Source: Alphaproteobacteria bacterium (lineage in GTDB: Bacteria; Pseudomonadota; Alphaproteobacteria; Sphingomonadales; Sphingomonadaceae). Taken from it: a DNA stretch of 21,963 bases. Position 1 is the first letter of the stretch. Each line of letters starts with the position of its first letter. The translations under genes and the position numbers were made by a program. Under the pieces are notes generated by a model. It saw nothing but the letters and a program-made list of their open reading frames with translations, was not told where the DNA came from and did no database searches. The DNA is taken from positions 1 to 21,963 of the forward strand of contig JAHJWA010000284.1 in the NCBI GenBank assembly GCA_018828205.1, written 5' to 3'. Of this stretch, positions 6,104-14,094 are shown in pieces.

Positions 6104-8989
6104 ATGGGTCGCATGTCACGCAAAACGGCTGTCGCAGCCTCGGGCCTCGCGATCGCGCTGTCGCTTGCGACGGTCGTGCCGGTCGCAGCCGCGCAAGAGG
6201 CCGCTCCGGCCGCATCGGTGGCGGAAGCGACGGCGGGCATCCCGGAATGGGGCATCGCCAGTCCCGATTTGACGGCCGATCCCGACGTGCTCTTCGGCGT
6301 ATTGCCCAATGGCATGCGATACGCCCTTCAGCGCAACACCAATCCCGCCGGCGAAGCGGCGATCCGCTTCAACGTCGAGGTCGGCAGCCGCGAGGAAACC
6401 GATTCCGAGAACGGTGCCGCGCATTTCGTCGAGCATATGGCGTTCAACGGCACCACCAATATTCCCGAGGGCGATCTGCTGCCCATGCTCGAGCGGCTCG
6501 GCTTGGCCTTCGGTGCCGATACCAATGCCGAGACCTCGCTCGACTACACGACCTACAAGCTGGCTCTGCCCAACACCGATGATGAGAAGGTGGAGACCGC
6601 TCTGACGGTCATCCGCGAGATGGCGGGAGAACTCACCCTCGCTCCCGAAGCGGTCGAGCGCGAGCGCGGCATCCTCTTGAGCGAGGCGCAGGTCCGCAAC
6701 GAACCGCAGCGACGCAGGGTGGCCGATTACTTCGCCGCTGCGCTCCCCAATTCAAGGCTCGGCGAGCGAATCAACGCCGATGTCGAGCGGATCCGAAATA
6801 TCTCGGCGGAAGATCTGCGCGCCTTTTACGATGGCTACTACCGGCCCGAACGCGCCACGCTCGTGATCGTGGGTGATTTCGACGTCGCCGCGATGCAGCA
6901 GAAGATCGAAGGCATCTTCTCCGACTGGGAAGGAGAAGGTGATGCGCGCGATCTCTACACAAGCGAGATTGCGAGCGCCCAGCAGCCGGCGATCTCGAAC
7001 TTCGTCGATCCATCGATCCCCGAGATCATCGAGCTCCAGCGCATCTCGTCGTGGATGCCCACCACCAACGCCATCGCCGCCCAGCGGGACGAGCTGCTTC
7101 GCGCCATCGCCGCGGTTGCGCTTTCCAACCGGATCGCGGCGCTTTCGCGTGCCGCCGATTCGCCCACCCTCGGCGCTCAGGCCGCCGATCAGCCGCTGTT
7201 TCGCAGCGCCCGATCCTTCGGCCTGCTGATCGTCGCCAAGGACGGCCAGTGGCGCGATACGCTCGTTCTGGCGGAGCAGGAACTGCGCCGCGCGCAGCAA
7301 TATGGCTTCTCTCCCGCCGAGATCGCCGAAGCCAAGGCGAATATCCAGACCGCGCTCCAGAACGCGGTGACGCAGGCGGCGGGTCGCCCCAGCGCCGCGC
7401 TTGCCGACGCGCTGGTGTCCGCCAGCCTCAACGATGCCGTAGTCACCGCCCCGGCCGCCGATCTCGCGATGTTCCAAGCTATCGAGCCCACCATCACCGC
7501 CGAAACGGCGAGCGAGGCTTTCCGGGCTGCCTGGCAGGGCGGACCCACCGTGGTCCATGTCTCCACCAAGCAGGCGGTCGAGGGTGGAGAAGCCGCTATC
7601 GCCGCAGCGCTGAGCGAGAGCGCGGCGGTCGCCGTCGGTGCGCCGGTCGAAGCCGAGGCGGTCGATTTCGCCTATGACGAATGGGGCGAGCCCGGCTCGG
7701 TCGTAGCGGATGAGACCGTGGAAGACCTCGGCATCCGCACCGTGCAGTTCGCCAATGGCCTGCAACTCAATCTCAAGACGACCGATTTCGAACCGGGCAA
7801 GGTGTCCTTCTCGCTGCGCGTCGGTGACGGCACCAGCGCATTTCCCGCCGATGAGCCGGGATTGAAGGAGATGCTCGCGATAGCCTTGAGCGTCGATGGC
7901 CTCGAGGCGCATGACCCGGATCAGCTGCGCAGGGTCCTGGCGGGACGGGAAGTCAGCTTCGGTCTCGACGCCAGCAATGCCGCGCTGGTGGCCGCGGGGA
8001 CCACCACGCCGGGCGATCTGAAGTTGCAACTCGACCTTCTTGCGGCCCGGCTGACGGCGACCGCCTGGCGCCCCGAAACCCAGGCGCAATGGGCTGGAAT
8101 AGCGCCGATCCTGGCCAAGAACATCCGTTCTGCCCCCGTCCAGGTGTTCGCGACCGGCTTCAACGCGACGCTTGCCGGGGACGACGCGCGGCTGGGTCTT
8201 ACCGATGCCTCGCAGCTGACCCAAGTCTCGCTCGACGACCTGCGCGCCGCGGTCGCGCCGCAGCTCGCGCAAGGTCCGCTCGCCCTGGGGCTGGTCGGCG
8301 ATCTCGATCCCGAGGCGGCGATCGCCGCGGTTGCCGCGACGCTGGGCACGCTGCCGCTACGCGCCATCCGCACCGAGACGGTGCAGACCACGGCGCCGGT
8401 GGGCTTTGTCGAGGATCGCAGCGTCCGAACCCTCACCCACGCGGGCGAAGCCGATCAGGGCGCCGTATCGCTCAGCTGGCCCACCGACGACAGCAGCGAT
8501 CTGGCGGACGATATCACCCGCGATGTCCTTGCCGCCGCGATGGGGCTGCGACTGACCGAGCGGCTGCGCGAGGAACTGGGCGCGACCTACTCGCCCGAAG
8601 CCTTCAGCTATTCCCAACCGACCTACCCCGGTTTCGGCCACCTCACGGCCTTCGCGACGGTCGCCGCGGAAGCGATGGACGAGACCGCTGCCGTCGTTCG
8701 CGAAATTGCCGCGGAGATGGCAAGCGCTCCGATCGACGCCGATCTGCTCGAGCGGGCGCGCAACCCGATCCGGGAAGGGTATGAAAGGTCCGAGAACCAG
8801 AACGCCAGCTGGCTCGATCTGGTCGCGATGGCACAGAGCAAGCCCGATACGCTCGATCGCCGTCGCCAGCGGCTGGACATCCTCAACGCGCTGATGCCAG
8901 CGGATATCCACGCCGCCGCGCAGACCTATCTGGCGGGCAGCGAGCCGGTCGAGATCCGCGTCGTCCCCGAAGCGGCAGGTTCGGACTAG
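6104..8989 (+). CDS. Secreted M16 zinc metallopeptidase, two-domain (pitrilysin-like)
   Basis: The product has 961 residues from ATG 6104, which has a purine-rich Shine-Dalgarno (AGGGGGAAG) upstream; ATG 6113 is an alternative. The open frame extends back to 5834, but that part is not protein-like. A signal peptide covers residues 1-30 (cleaved after VAAA), placing it in the periplasm. The inverted zinc motif HxxEH is HFVEH at 107-111, and the third ligand is Glu187 (or Glu185) in VERERGILLSE. The C-terminal M16 half carries the substrate-binding pattern RLREELGATYSPEAFSY (about residues 822-838) and no second HxxEH, as is normal for these duplicated clam-shell peptidases. Family knowledge: they degrade peptides and small proteins in an enclosed chamber; FusC, an M16 enzyme, processes ferredoxin brought in by a TonB receptor. 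The substrate here is unknown. It is divergent from znuD and followed 32 bp later by a diguanylate cyclase gene. Confidence 0.92.
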   Translation: MGRMSRKTAVAASGLAIALSLATVVPVAAAQEAAPAASVAEATAGIPEWGIASPDLTADPDVLFGVLPNGMRYALQRNTNPAGEAAIRFNVEVGSREETDSENGAAHFVEHMAFNGTTNIPEGDLLPMLERLGLAFGADTNAETSLDYTTYKLALPNTDDEKVETALTVIREMAGELTLAPEAVERERGILLSEAQVRNEPQRRRVADYFAAALPNSRLGERINADVERIRNISAEDLRAFYDGYYRPERATLVIVGDFDVAAMQQKIEGIFSDWEGEGDARDLYTSEIASAQQPAISNFVDPSIPEIIELQRISSWMPTTNAIAAQRDELLRAIAAVALSNRIAALSRAADSPTLGAQAADQPLFRSARSFGLLIVAKDGQWRDTLVLAEQELRRAQQYGFSPAEIAEAKANIQTALQNAVTQAAGRPSAALADALVSASLNDAVVTAPAADLAMFQAIEPTITAETASEAFRAAWQGGPTVVHVSTKQAVEGGEAAIAAALSESAAVAVGAPVEAEAVDFAYDEWGEPGSVVADETVEDLGIRTVQFANGLQLNLKTTDFEPGKVSFSLRVGDGTSAFPADEPGLKEMLAIALSVDGLEAHDPDQLRRVLAGREVSFGLDASNAALVAAGTTTPGDLKLQLDLLAARLTATAWRPETQAQWAGIAPILAKNIRSAPVQVFATGFNATLAGDDARLGLTDASQLTQVSLDDLRAAVAPQLAQGPLALGLVGDLDPEAAIAAVAATLGTLPLRAIRTETVQTTAPVGFVEDRSVRTLTHAGEADQGAVSLSWPTDDSSDLADDITRDVLAAAMGLRLTERLREELGATYSPEAFSYSQPTYPGFGHLTAFATVAAEAMDETAAVVREIAAEMASAPIDADLLERARNPIREGYERSENQNASWLDLVAMAQSKPDTLDRRRQRLDILNALMPADIHAAAQTYLAGSEPVEIRVVPEAAGSD

Positions 8990-9005
8990 CCCGCCGCTGG
9001 CGGGC
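8989..9005 (+). terminator. GC-rich hairpin between M16 peptidase and diguanylate cyclase genes
   Basis: GCCCGCC (8989-8995) and GGCGGGC (8999-9005) form a perfect 7-bp stem with a three-base loop, directly at the peptidase stop codon. There is no T-tract. It could attenuate read-through or stabilise the upstream mRNA; the next gene starts 17 bp later. Confidence 0.4.
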
Positions 9006-9021
9006 CGGGTGTGGATGACGG

Positions 9022-9996
9022 ATGTCGAAGATCGACCATACGCGGGGGAGCGAGGCTTTGGCCTTTCTCATCGACCAATGTCTGGCGCCTACGCCGGAGA
9101 ACTATGCGCTCGCCTATATCGCGCTCACCGACCCCGGATCGCCGATCGGTCAGATGGTCAATGCGATCACCTCGGATGGCTTTCGCCTGCGGCAGGACGA
9201 AGCTGACGAGATCATTCGGCTGCAGGCAGCCGGCCGCATGCCAGTATCGGTTGCCGACGAACGTGCAGAGCACGACGCTCTGCGGCACCAGGCGATCAAG
9301 CTTGGCGAGGCGGCAACATCCGCGGCGGCGGCCACCGGCGCTTTCGCTCGCGAATTGAGCGCCGAGGCGGAGACCTTCGATGGCGGGGAGACGCGCACCG
9401 TCCAGATCGTCGCGCGGATGATCGAACGTTCGAAATCCACCGAACTCGACCTCAATGCGGCAGCGAGCGAGGTCGCCGCCCTGCGGCAGGAGCTGGAGAC
9501 CGCGCGCGACGATGCACAGCGCGATCAGCTGACCGGGCTCGGCAACCGCCGCGCGATCGATCGCCATCTCAAGCGGCTGGCGGACAGCGGCCGTCCGCGG
9601 GTGGTCGGAATGTGCGATGTCGATTTCTTCAAGGCGGTCAACGACCGCTACGGGCACGGTGTCGGCGACCGCGTGCTCAAGCAGGTCGCCTCCTCGCTCG
9701 CCAAGGCCTGCGCGCCGCATTTCGTGGGCCGCTGGGGAGGCGAGGAGTTTCTCGTCGTGATGGAAGGCGACGACAAGGCAGCCGGGGTCGCCCTGCTCGA
9801 CCAGGCGCGCGGCGATCTGGCCAAGCGTGAGTTCAAGCTGCGCGAGAACGACGAGCCGATGGGCCAGATCACCTTCTCGGGCGGCGTCGCGCTCGCGACC
9901 GGCGACCACGCGGACAGCATCGCGGCGATCCACCGCGCCGACGCAGCGCTCTACCGCGCGAAGGCCGAGGGCCGAAACCGCATCTGTTCGGATTGA
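9022..9996 (+). CDS. Soluble GGDEF-domain diguanylate cyclase without an I-site
   Basis: A 324-residue protein with no signal peptide or membrane segment, so cytosolic. Residues 1-135 are an N-terminal region of unknown fold, and 136-168 are probably a coiled coil leading into the GGDEF domain. The catalytic domain has DQLTGLGNRRAID (168-180), CDVDFFKAVNDRYGHGVGD (198-216, metal ligands D199/D201 and substrate residues N207 and D208), and the active GGEEF at 239-243. It should make c-di-GMP from two GTP. The allosteric RxxD site expected five residues before GGEEF is replaced by CAPH (230-233), so feedback inhibition by that site is probably lost. Translation signals are weak (GGATGACGG just upstream). 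It may be co-transcribed with the M16 gene, though a hairpin separates them. Confidence 0.92.
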   Translation: MSKIDHTRGSEALAFLIDQCLAPTPENYALAYIALTDPGSPIGQMVNAITSDGFRLRQDEADEIIRLQAAGRMPVSVADERAEHDALRHQAIKLGEAATSAAAATGAFARELSAEAETFDGGETRTVQIVARMIERSKSTELDLNAAASEVAALRQELETARDDAQRDQLTGLGNRRAIDRHLKRLADSGRPRVVGMCDVDFFKAVNDRYGHGVGDRVLKQVASSLAKACAPHFVGRWGGEEFLVVMEGDDKAAGVALLDQARGDLAKREFKLRENDEPMGQITFSGGVALATGDHADSIAAIHRADAALYRAKAEGRNRICSD

Positions 9997-10036
9997 AGCG
10001 CTCAAGAGCCAGGGCATAGCCGGTGTCCGCCCCGAA

Positions 10037-10055
10037 ATGCCGTGAAGCGCGGCAT
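10037..10055 (+). terminator. Weak hairpin after the diguanylate cyclase gene
   Basis: ATGCCG (10037-10042) and CGGCAT (10050-10055) pair around a 7-base loop in the 118-bp gap between the cyclase and the sigma-factor gene. The stem is short and no T-tract follows, so its role as a terminator is uncertain. The rest of the gap holds a GGAAAAT at 10069-10075, which resembles a FecI-type -35 element, but without a convincing -10. Confidence 0.3.
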
Positions 10056-10114
10056 ATCCGATATGGTTGGAAAATCGCGCCGCTCGACTACCTGCGCAGA
10101 AAGGAGTCGCCCCG

Positions 10115-10669
10115 GTGGCCTCCTGCGGATTACGAGCAGCTATGCCAGACGAGCATTCGAACAGCGGGTTGCAGGGGGTCCTGCTGGACAACCGCGAGCG
10201 CGTGCTCCGGTTTCTCGTCGCGCGCGGTGCGGGGGAGGATGCCGAGGATCTCTATCACGAGTTGTGGCTGCGAATGGGCAGGCGCCCGGCGGGTCCGATT
10301 GCCGCGCCCCTCTCCTATATCTTCACCGCGGCCAACGCCCTGATGATCGATCGCTATCGCTCGGTTTCGCAGGCCCGGCGGCGCGAGCGGGACTGGGTCG
10401 AAACGACCTCGGATGCGAGTTCGGGTGTATCGGATCAGCCGTCCGTCGACAGGGTGATCATGGGGCGGCAGCAAGCCCGGCTGGTCGATGAAGCGCTCGC
10501 GGGGCTGCCGCCGCGCGCGGTCGCGATTTTCCGCCGCAGCCGGATCGATGAAATCCCGCAGGCGCAAATCGCGCGCGAGTTCGCTATCAGCGTCAGCACG
10601 GTCGAAAGCGATCTGCGCAAGGCGTTTCGACTGCTCAGCGAGTTCAAGGGGCGCTTCGATGAGGAATGA
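10115..10669 (+). CDS. ECF sigma factor, FecI-like
   Basis: The 184-residue protein has a sigma-70 region 2 at about residues 24-90 (EDAEDLYHELWLRM, then LSYIFTAANALMIDRYR). Region 4 is at about 118-175 (ALAGLPPRAVAIF, then a helix-turn-helix IPQAQIAREFAISVSTVESDLRKAF). No regions 1 or 3 are present, as in all ECF sigma factors. Start choice: GTG 10115 has AAGGAG (10101-10106) eight bases upstream. ATG 10142 would also leave the sigma domains intact but has a poor Shine-Dalgarno. ATG 10067 adds residues with no support. FecI-class sigma factors direct transcription of a partner outer-membrane receptor gene when FecR relays a ligand signal. The next genes are exactly such a FecR and a transducer-type receptor, and the ATGA at 10666-10669 marks tight packing. 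Confidence 0.92.
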   Translation: MASCGLRAAMPDEHSNSGLQGVLLDNRERVLRFLVARGAGEDAEDLYHELWLRMGRRPAGPIAAPLSYIFTAANALMIDRYRSVSQARRRERDWVETTSDASSGVSDQPSVDRVIMGRQQARLVDEALAGLPPRAVAIFRRSRIDEIPQAQIAREFAISVSTVESDLRKAFRLLSEFKGRFDEE

Positions 10670-10707
10670 GCGCGACGTCTCCGTCATACTCGAAGGAGTA
10701 CAAACCC

Positions 10708-11631
10708 ATGGCGGTTGACCGGAACATGCAAGAGGAAGCCATCGACTGGTCGGTGAGGACGAGCGATCCCGCGTTCGCCGATTGGGACGCCTTTACGCAA
10801 TGGCTCGAAGCCTCCCCCGATCACGCGGAGGCCTATGATGCCGTGATGGCTGCGGTCGCCGACGCGGCAGAGGGCTTGCGCGCGGTTCCCGAGGCGGTGA
10901 ACGATGGGGCACAGGAGCGGGCAACCGCCGCGGCTCGCAGACGCTGGTTCGCCCCGGCGATCGCCGCCTGCCTAGTGGGCTTTCTGGCGCTTGGGGTGTG
11001 GCAGTTCCAGACGCCCGGCGGAACCTACCGGACGGCCCCCGGCGAGATGCGCACGATCCGGCTCGACGATGGGAGCCAGGTCGCGCTCGCGGGAGACTCG
11101 CGGATCGAGATCGTCGGCGAACGCTCGGCTCGCCTGGAAGCGGGGCGCGCGCTTTTCACGGTCGTCCACGACAGCGATAACCCCTTTGTGGTCGAGGTCG
11201 CGGACCGGACGCTGCTGGACGCCGGCACGATCTTCGACGTCAACCTGTCGCTCGCGAGCGTCGATGTCGCGGTCTCGGAAGGACTGGTGATCTACGACCC
11301 GGCGGAGCAGCGCGTGCGCGTGGAACCCGGAGAAGCGCTGAGGTTTTCGAAATCCTCCGACGATTACGTGATGTCGCAGGTGCCGGTGGAGCAGGTCGGC
11401 GAATGGACGAGCGGGCGCTTGACCTTCCGGGGGGCGCCGCTGGAAAAGGTGGCGGTCGATCTGAGGCGCGCGAGCGGGATCGACTACGTGGTGGCCCGGA
11501 ACAGCGCATCGCATCAGGTGTCGGGTAGCATCATGGTCCCGGCGCTGCGCGAATCCCCCGCCGAGCTTGGCCCCTTGCTCGGGGTCAGGGTGAGCCGCGA
11601 AGGCGGTTCCTGGGTCCTGACGGCACCCTAG
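10708..11631 (+). CDS. FecR-like sigma-factor regulator (single-pass inner-membrane protein)
   Basis: From ATG 10708 (Shine-Dalgarno GAAGGAG at 10692-10698) the product has 307 residues. An ATG at 10666 overlaps the sigma-factor stop and would add 14 residues, but those do not resemble the family. The cytoplasmic N-terminus (1-75) has the FecR N-terminal motif with spaced tryptophans (AIDWSVR, DWDAFTQWL, SPDHAEAYDAV) that contacts the sigma factor. One membrane helix spans about 81-100. The periplasmic part holds the FecR domain (about 107-205, APGEMRTIRLDDGSQVALAGDSRIEI). A small C-terminal domain (about 230-307) normally meets the STN domain of the receptor. Family knowledge: FecR-type proteins are anti-sigma factors, or co-activators after regulated proteolysis. 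Its stop is 2 bp from the receptor start, so the two are translationally linked. Confidence 0.93.
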   Translation: MAVDRNMQEEAIDWSVRTSDPAFADWDAFTQWLEASPDHAEAYDAVMAAVADAAEGLRAVPEAVNDGAQERATAAARRRWFAPAIAACLVGFLALGVWQFQTPGGTYRTAPGEMRTIRLDDGSQVALAGDSRIEIVGERSARLEAGRALFTVVHDSDNPFVVEVADRTLLDAGTIFDVNLSLASVDVAVSEGLVIYDPAEQRVRVEPGEALRFSKSSDDYVMSQVPVEQVGEWTSGRLTFRGAPLEKVAVDLRRASGIDYVVARNSASHQVSGSIMVPALRESPAELGPLLGVRVSREGGSWVLTAP

Positions 11632-11633
11632 CG

Positions 11634-14000
11634 ATGCGCTTTGCCCTATTCGCTATGACGCTGGGTTTTCTGGCACTGCCGGCCTCGCTTGCGGCCCGGG
11701 ATGTGGCGATCGACGTCCCCGCTGGGACCGTGGCCAATTCGGTCATCGCGATTGCCCACCAGACCGGCAGCAGCATCGTCGTTTCGCATCCGGTCCTGGC
11801 CGAACGGCGCTCGCCCCGCATCCGCGGCCGTATGGATGTGGCCGAAGCCGTCCGAAAGCTGGCCCGCGCGGTGGGCGGCGAAGCGGTTCAGGTCGGAAAG
11901 TCATCCTGGAAGATCGTCCCGCGCGCGGTGCGCTCCGCGCCGCGACCGCCCCGGCCGACACCTGCCCGCGCGCCGACCCGACCGGCGGCCGCACCCGATC
12001 CGCCGCCCATCTCGGAGCCGGGACCGCCCATCGTCGTGACCGCCAGCAAGCGCGACACGCGCCTGACCGAACTCGCGGCACAGGTGGCGATCATCGACGG
12101 AGATTCGCTCGAACTGGGCGGCGTGGGCGGGACGGAAAAGATCACCCAGCGGATCGCGACGGTATCCTCGACCCATCTGGGAAGCGGGCGCAACAAGCTG
12201 TTCATTCGCGGGATCGCGGATTCCAGCTTTACCGGCCCCACTCAGGCGACCGTGGGACAGTATCTGGGCGATCTGCGGCTGAGCTATAATGCTCCCGATC
12301 CCGATCTGCGGCTGTCCGACCTCGAGCGGGTCGAGGTCCTCGAGGGGCCCCAGGGCACGCTTTACGGCGCCGGTTCGCTGGGCGGCATCATCAGGCTCGT
12401 TCCCAATGCTCCCGAGCTCGATTCCGCTTCGATCACGGGGATGGCCGGCGGGGCGCTGACCCAGCATGGTTCGTCCGGCGGCGATCTGAGCGCGACCGCC
12501 AATATCCCGCTGCGAAAGGAACGCGCCGCGCTGCGGGTGTCGATCGATGCGAGCAGCGAGGGCGGTTACATCGACAAGCCCAATCTGGATCGGATCGACG
12601 TCAACAGATCCGACATTCTGGCGGCGCGCGCATCGGTTCGCCTCGAGCTGAGCGAGGACTGGAGCGTCGAATTTCTGGGGCTGGCGCAGTCGAGCGAGGC
12701 GGACGACAGCCAGTATGCGGATCGCGACGGGGCGCCGCTCGAAAGCTCGGCGCGGGTCCGGGAAGGGTCCGAGGCGGATTACCTCCATGGCCAGTTCGTC
12801 GTGTCCGGGCGGGTCCGTGATATCAAGTTCCGCTCCACCAGCGGCTTCGCCCGCCAGGACTTGCAGGAGCGCTACGACGCCACCGCTCCCGGCGGTGCCA
12901 ACAGGCTGTTCGTGCAAAAGAACGATACGCGCATGCTGGCCCACGAGACCCGGCTTTGGGTTCCCCTGTCGGGTACATTCGCCTGGCTGACCGGTCTCAG
13001 CCTCGTCGACAACCGCACGCGGCTGACGCGATCGATCGGTTCCCCCGATGGCCGCAGCGCGTCGCCCGGCGTGCTGAACACCATCACCGAGGCGACGGTC
13101 TACGGCGAAGCGAGCTATCGCCTGCGCGAAAGCCTGATCGCTTCGATCGGTGCGCGCTATACGCACGCATGGCTGGGCGGTTCGGGGCAGGATGTCGCCG
13201 AAGCCTTCGTGCGCGCAGAAATCACAGCCAGCAGGACGCAAGGGGCCTTCCTGCCCTCGGCCTCGCTCCTCGCCGAGGTGGGACCCGCGACGAGTCTTTT
13301 CATCCGCTACCAGGAAGGTTTTCGTCCCGGCGGTCTCGCGATCCAGGGCAATTTCGTCAGCCGTTTCGAACAGGATCGCGCCGCCACAATGGAGTTCGGC
13401 CTGCGCCATGGCCGCCCCAAGCTCGATCCCTTCGACCTGACGCTGAGCCTGTCTCACACGAAATGGTCCGACATCCAGGCCGATTTCATCGACCAACTGG
13501 GCCTGCCGAGCACGGCGAACATCGGCGACGGGCGCGTCTGGAGCGCCAGCTCGGTTGTCGGAGCCTATCTCACGCCCGAACTCCGGCTCGACGCGGGCGT
13601 GACCTACAACAAGAGCCGGATCGACGAGCCCAGTCTGGCGCTGCTTTCGCGCATCAGCCATGTCCCCAACATCGCCCGCTTTTCCGGGCGCCTCGGCCTG
13701 GAATATTCGGCACGCATCGCCCGCGACCTCGATCTCGAGATGCGGGCCTGGGCGAGCTACATCGGCAAGTCTCGCCTCGGCGTCGGTCCCGAACTGGGCG
13801 AGCTTCAGGGCGATTATCTGGACAGCGGGCTCGTTGCGCGCATCGGCCGGGACCGGCTCGGCGCGACGATTTCGGTGACCAATCTTGCCGATGTGCAGGG
13901 CAACCGATTTGCTCTCGGCACACCCTTCGTGGTCGGCCGCGATCAGGTCACGCCCCTGCGTCCGCGCACGATCCGCTTGGGGGTGGATTTCTCCTTCTAG
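11634..14000 (+). CDS. TonB-dependent transducer receptor with STN signalling domain (FecA-like)
   Basis: The 788-residue product has a signal peptide (1-21) and then an STN domain (about 22-97: IDVPAGTVANSVIAIAHQTG, then RGRMDVAEAVRKLARAVGG). A proline-rich linker follows (about 102-132). The TonB box and start of the plug is PPIVVTASKRDTRLTELAAQ. The plug continues to about residue 265, with IFIRG-type and VEVLEGPQGTLYGAGSLGGIIRL motifs, and the rest is the beta-barrel ending RLGVDFSF. The STN domain marks receptors that both import a substrate and signal to FecR in the periplasm. No ligand-specific residues are recognisable. The ASKRDTRLTEL type of plug start is common in sphingomonad receptors of undefined specificity, so citrate or siderophore import should not be assumed. 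The gene starts 2 bp after fecR and is followed 94 bp later by the autotransporter. Confidence 0.93.
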   Translation: MRFALFAMTLGFLALPASLAARDVAIDVPAGTVANSVIAIAHQTGSSIVVSHPVLAERRSPRIRGRMDVAEAVRKLARAVGGEAVQVGKSSWKIVPRAVRSAPRPPRPTPARAPTRPAAAPDPPPISEPGPPIVVTASKRDTRLTELAAQVAIIDGDSLELGGVGGTEKITQRIATVSSTHLGSGRNKLFIRGIADSSFTGPTQATVGQYLGDLRLSYNAPDPDLRLSDLERVEVLEGPQGTLYGAGSLGGIIRLVPNAPELDSASITGMAGGALTQHGSSGGDLSATANIPLRKERAALRVSIDASSEGGYIDKPNLDRIDVNRSDILAARASVRLELSEDWSVEFLGLAQSSEADDSQYADRDGAPLESSARVREGSEADYLHGQFVVSGRVRDIKFRSTSGFARQDLQERYDATAPGGANRLFVQKNDTRMLAHETRLWVPLSGTFAWLTGLSLVDNRTRLTRSIGSPDGRSASPGVLNTITEATVYGEASYRLRESLIASIGARYTHAWLGGSGQDVAEAFVRAEITASRTQGAFLPSASLLAEVGPATSLFIRYQEGFRPGGLAIQGNFVSRFEQDRAATMEFGLRHGRPKLDPFDLTLSLSHTKWSDIQADFIDQLGLPSTANIGDGRVWSASSVVGAYLTPELRLDAGVTYNKSRIDEPSLALLSRISHVPNIARFSGRLGLEYSARIARDLDLEMRAWASYIGKSRLGVGPELGELQGDYLDSGLVARIGRDRLGATISVTNLADVQGNRFALGTPFVVGRDQVTPLRPRTIRLGVDFSF

Positions 14001-14064
14001 GCCGAAGCGACACCCGCGAAGCGCTTTTCTCGATCTGCGATCAAGGTCGCCGCCGATCGGCTCC

Positions 14065-14091
14065 GTCCTCCTCTTGATCCACGAGGAGGAC
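14065..14091 (+). promoter_or_regulatory. Hairpin that sequesters the autotransporter Shine-Dalgarno
   Basis: GTCCTCCTC (14065-14073) and GAGGAGGAC (14083-14091) are perfect reverse complements separated by a 9-base loop (TTGATCCAC). The right arm contains the whole, unusually strong Shine-Dalgarno (GAGGAGG, 14083-14089) of the gene starting at ATG 14095. If the hairpin forms in the mRNA, ribosome access would be blocked, so the site could act as an RNA thermometer, an sRNA target or a translational throttle. The structure is seen in the sequence; the function is inferred. Confidence 0.55.
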
Positions 14092-14094
14092 TTT

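Noticed and set aside
10069..10100. FecI-type promoter (GGAAAAT as -35) before the sigma-factor gene
   Set aside because: The -35-like word is present but no matching -10 follows, and the implied transcript start would fall at the Shine-Dalgarno of the preferred GTG start.
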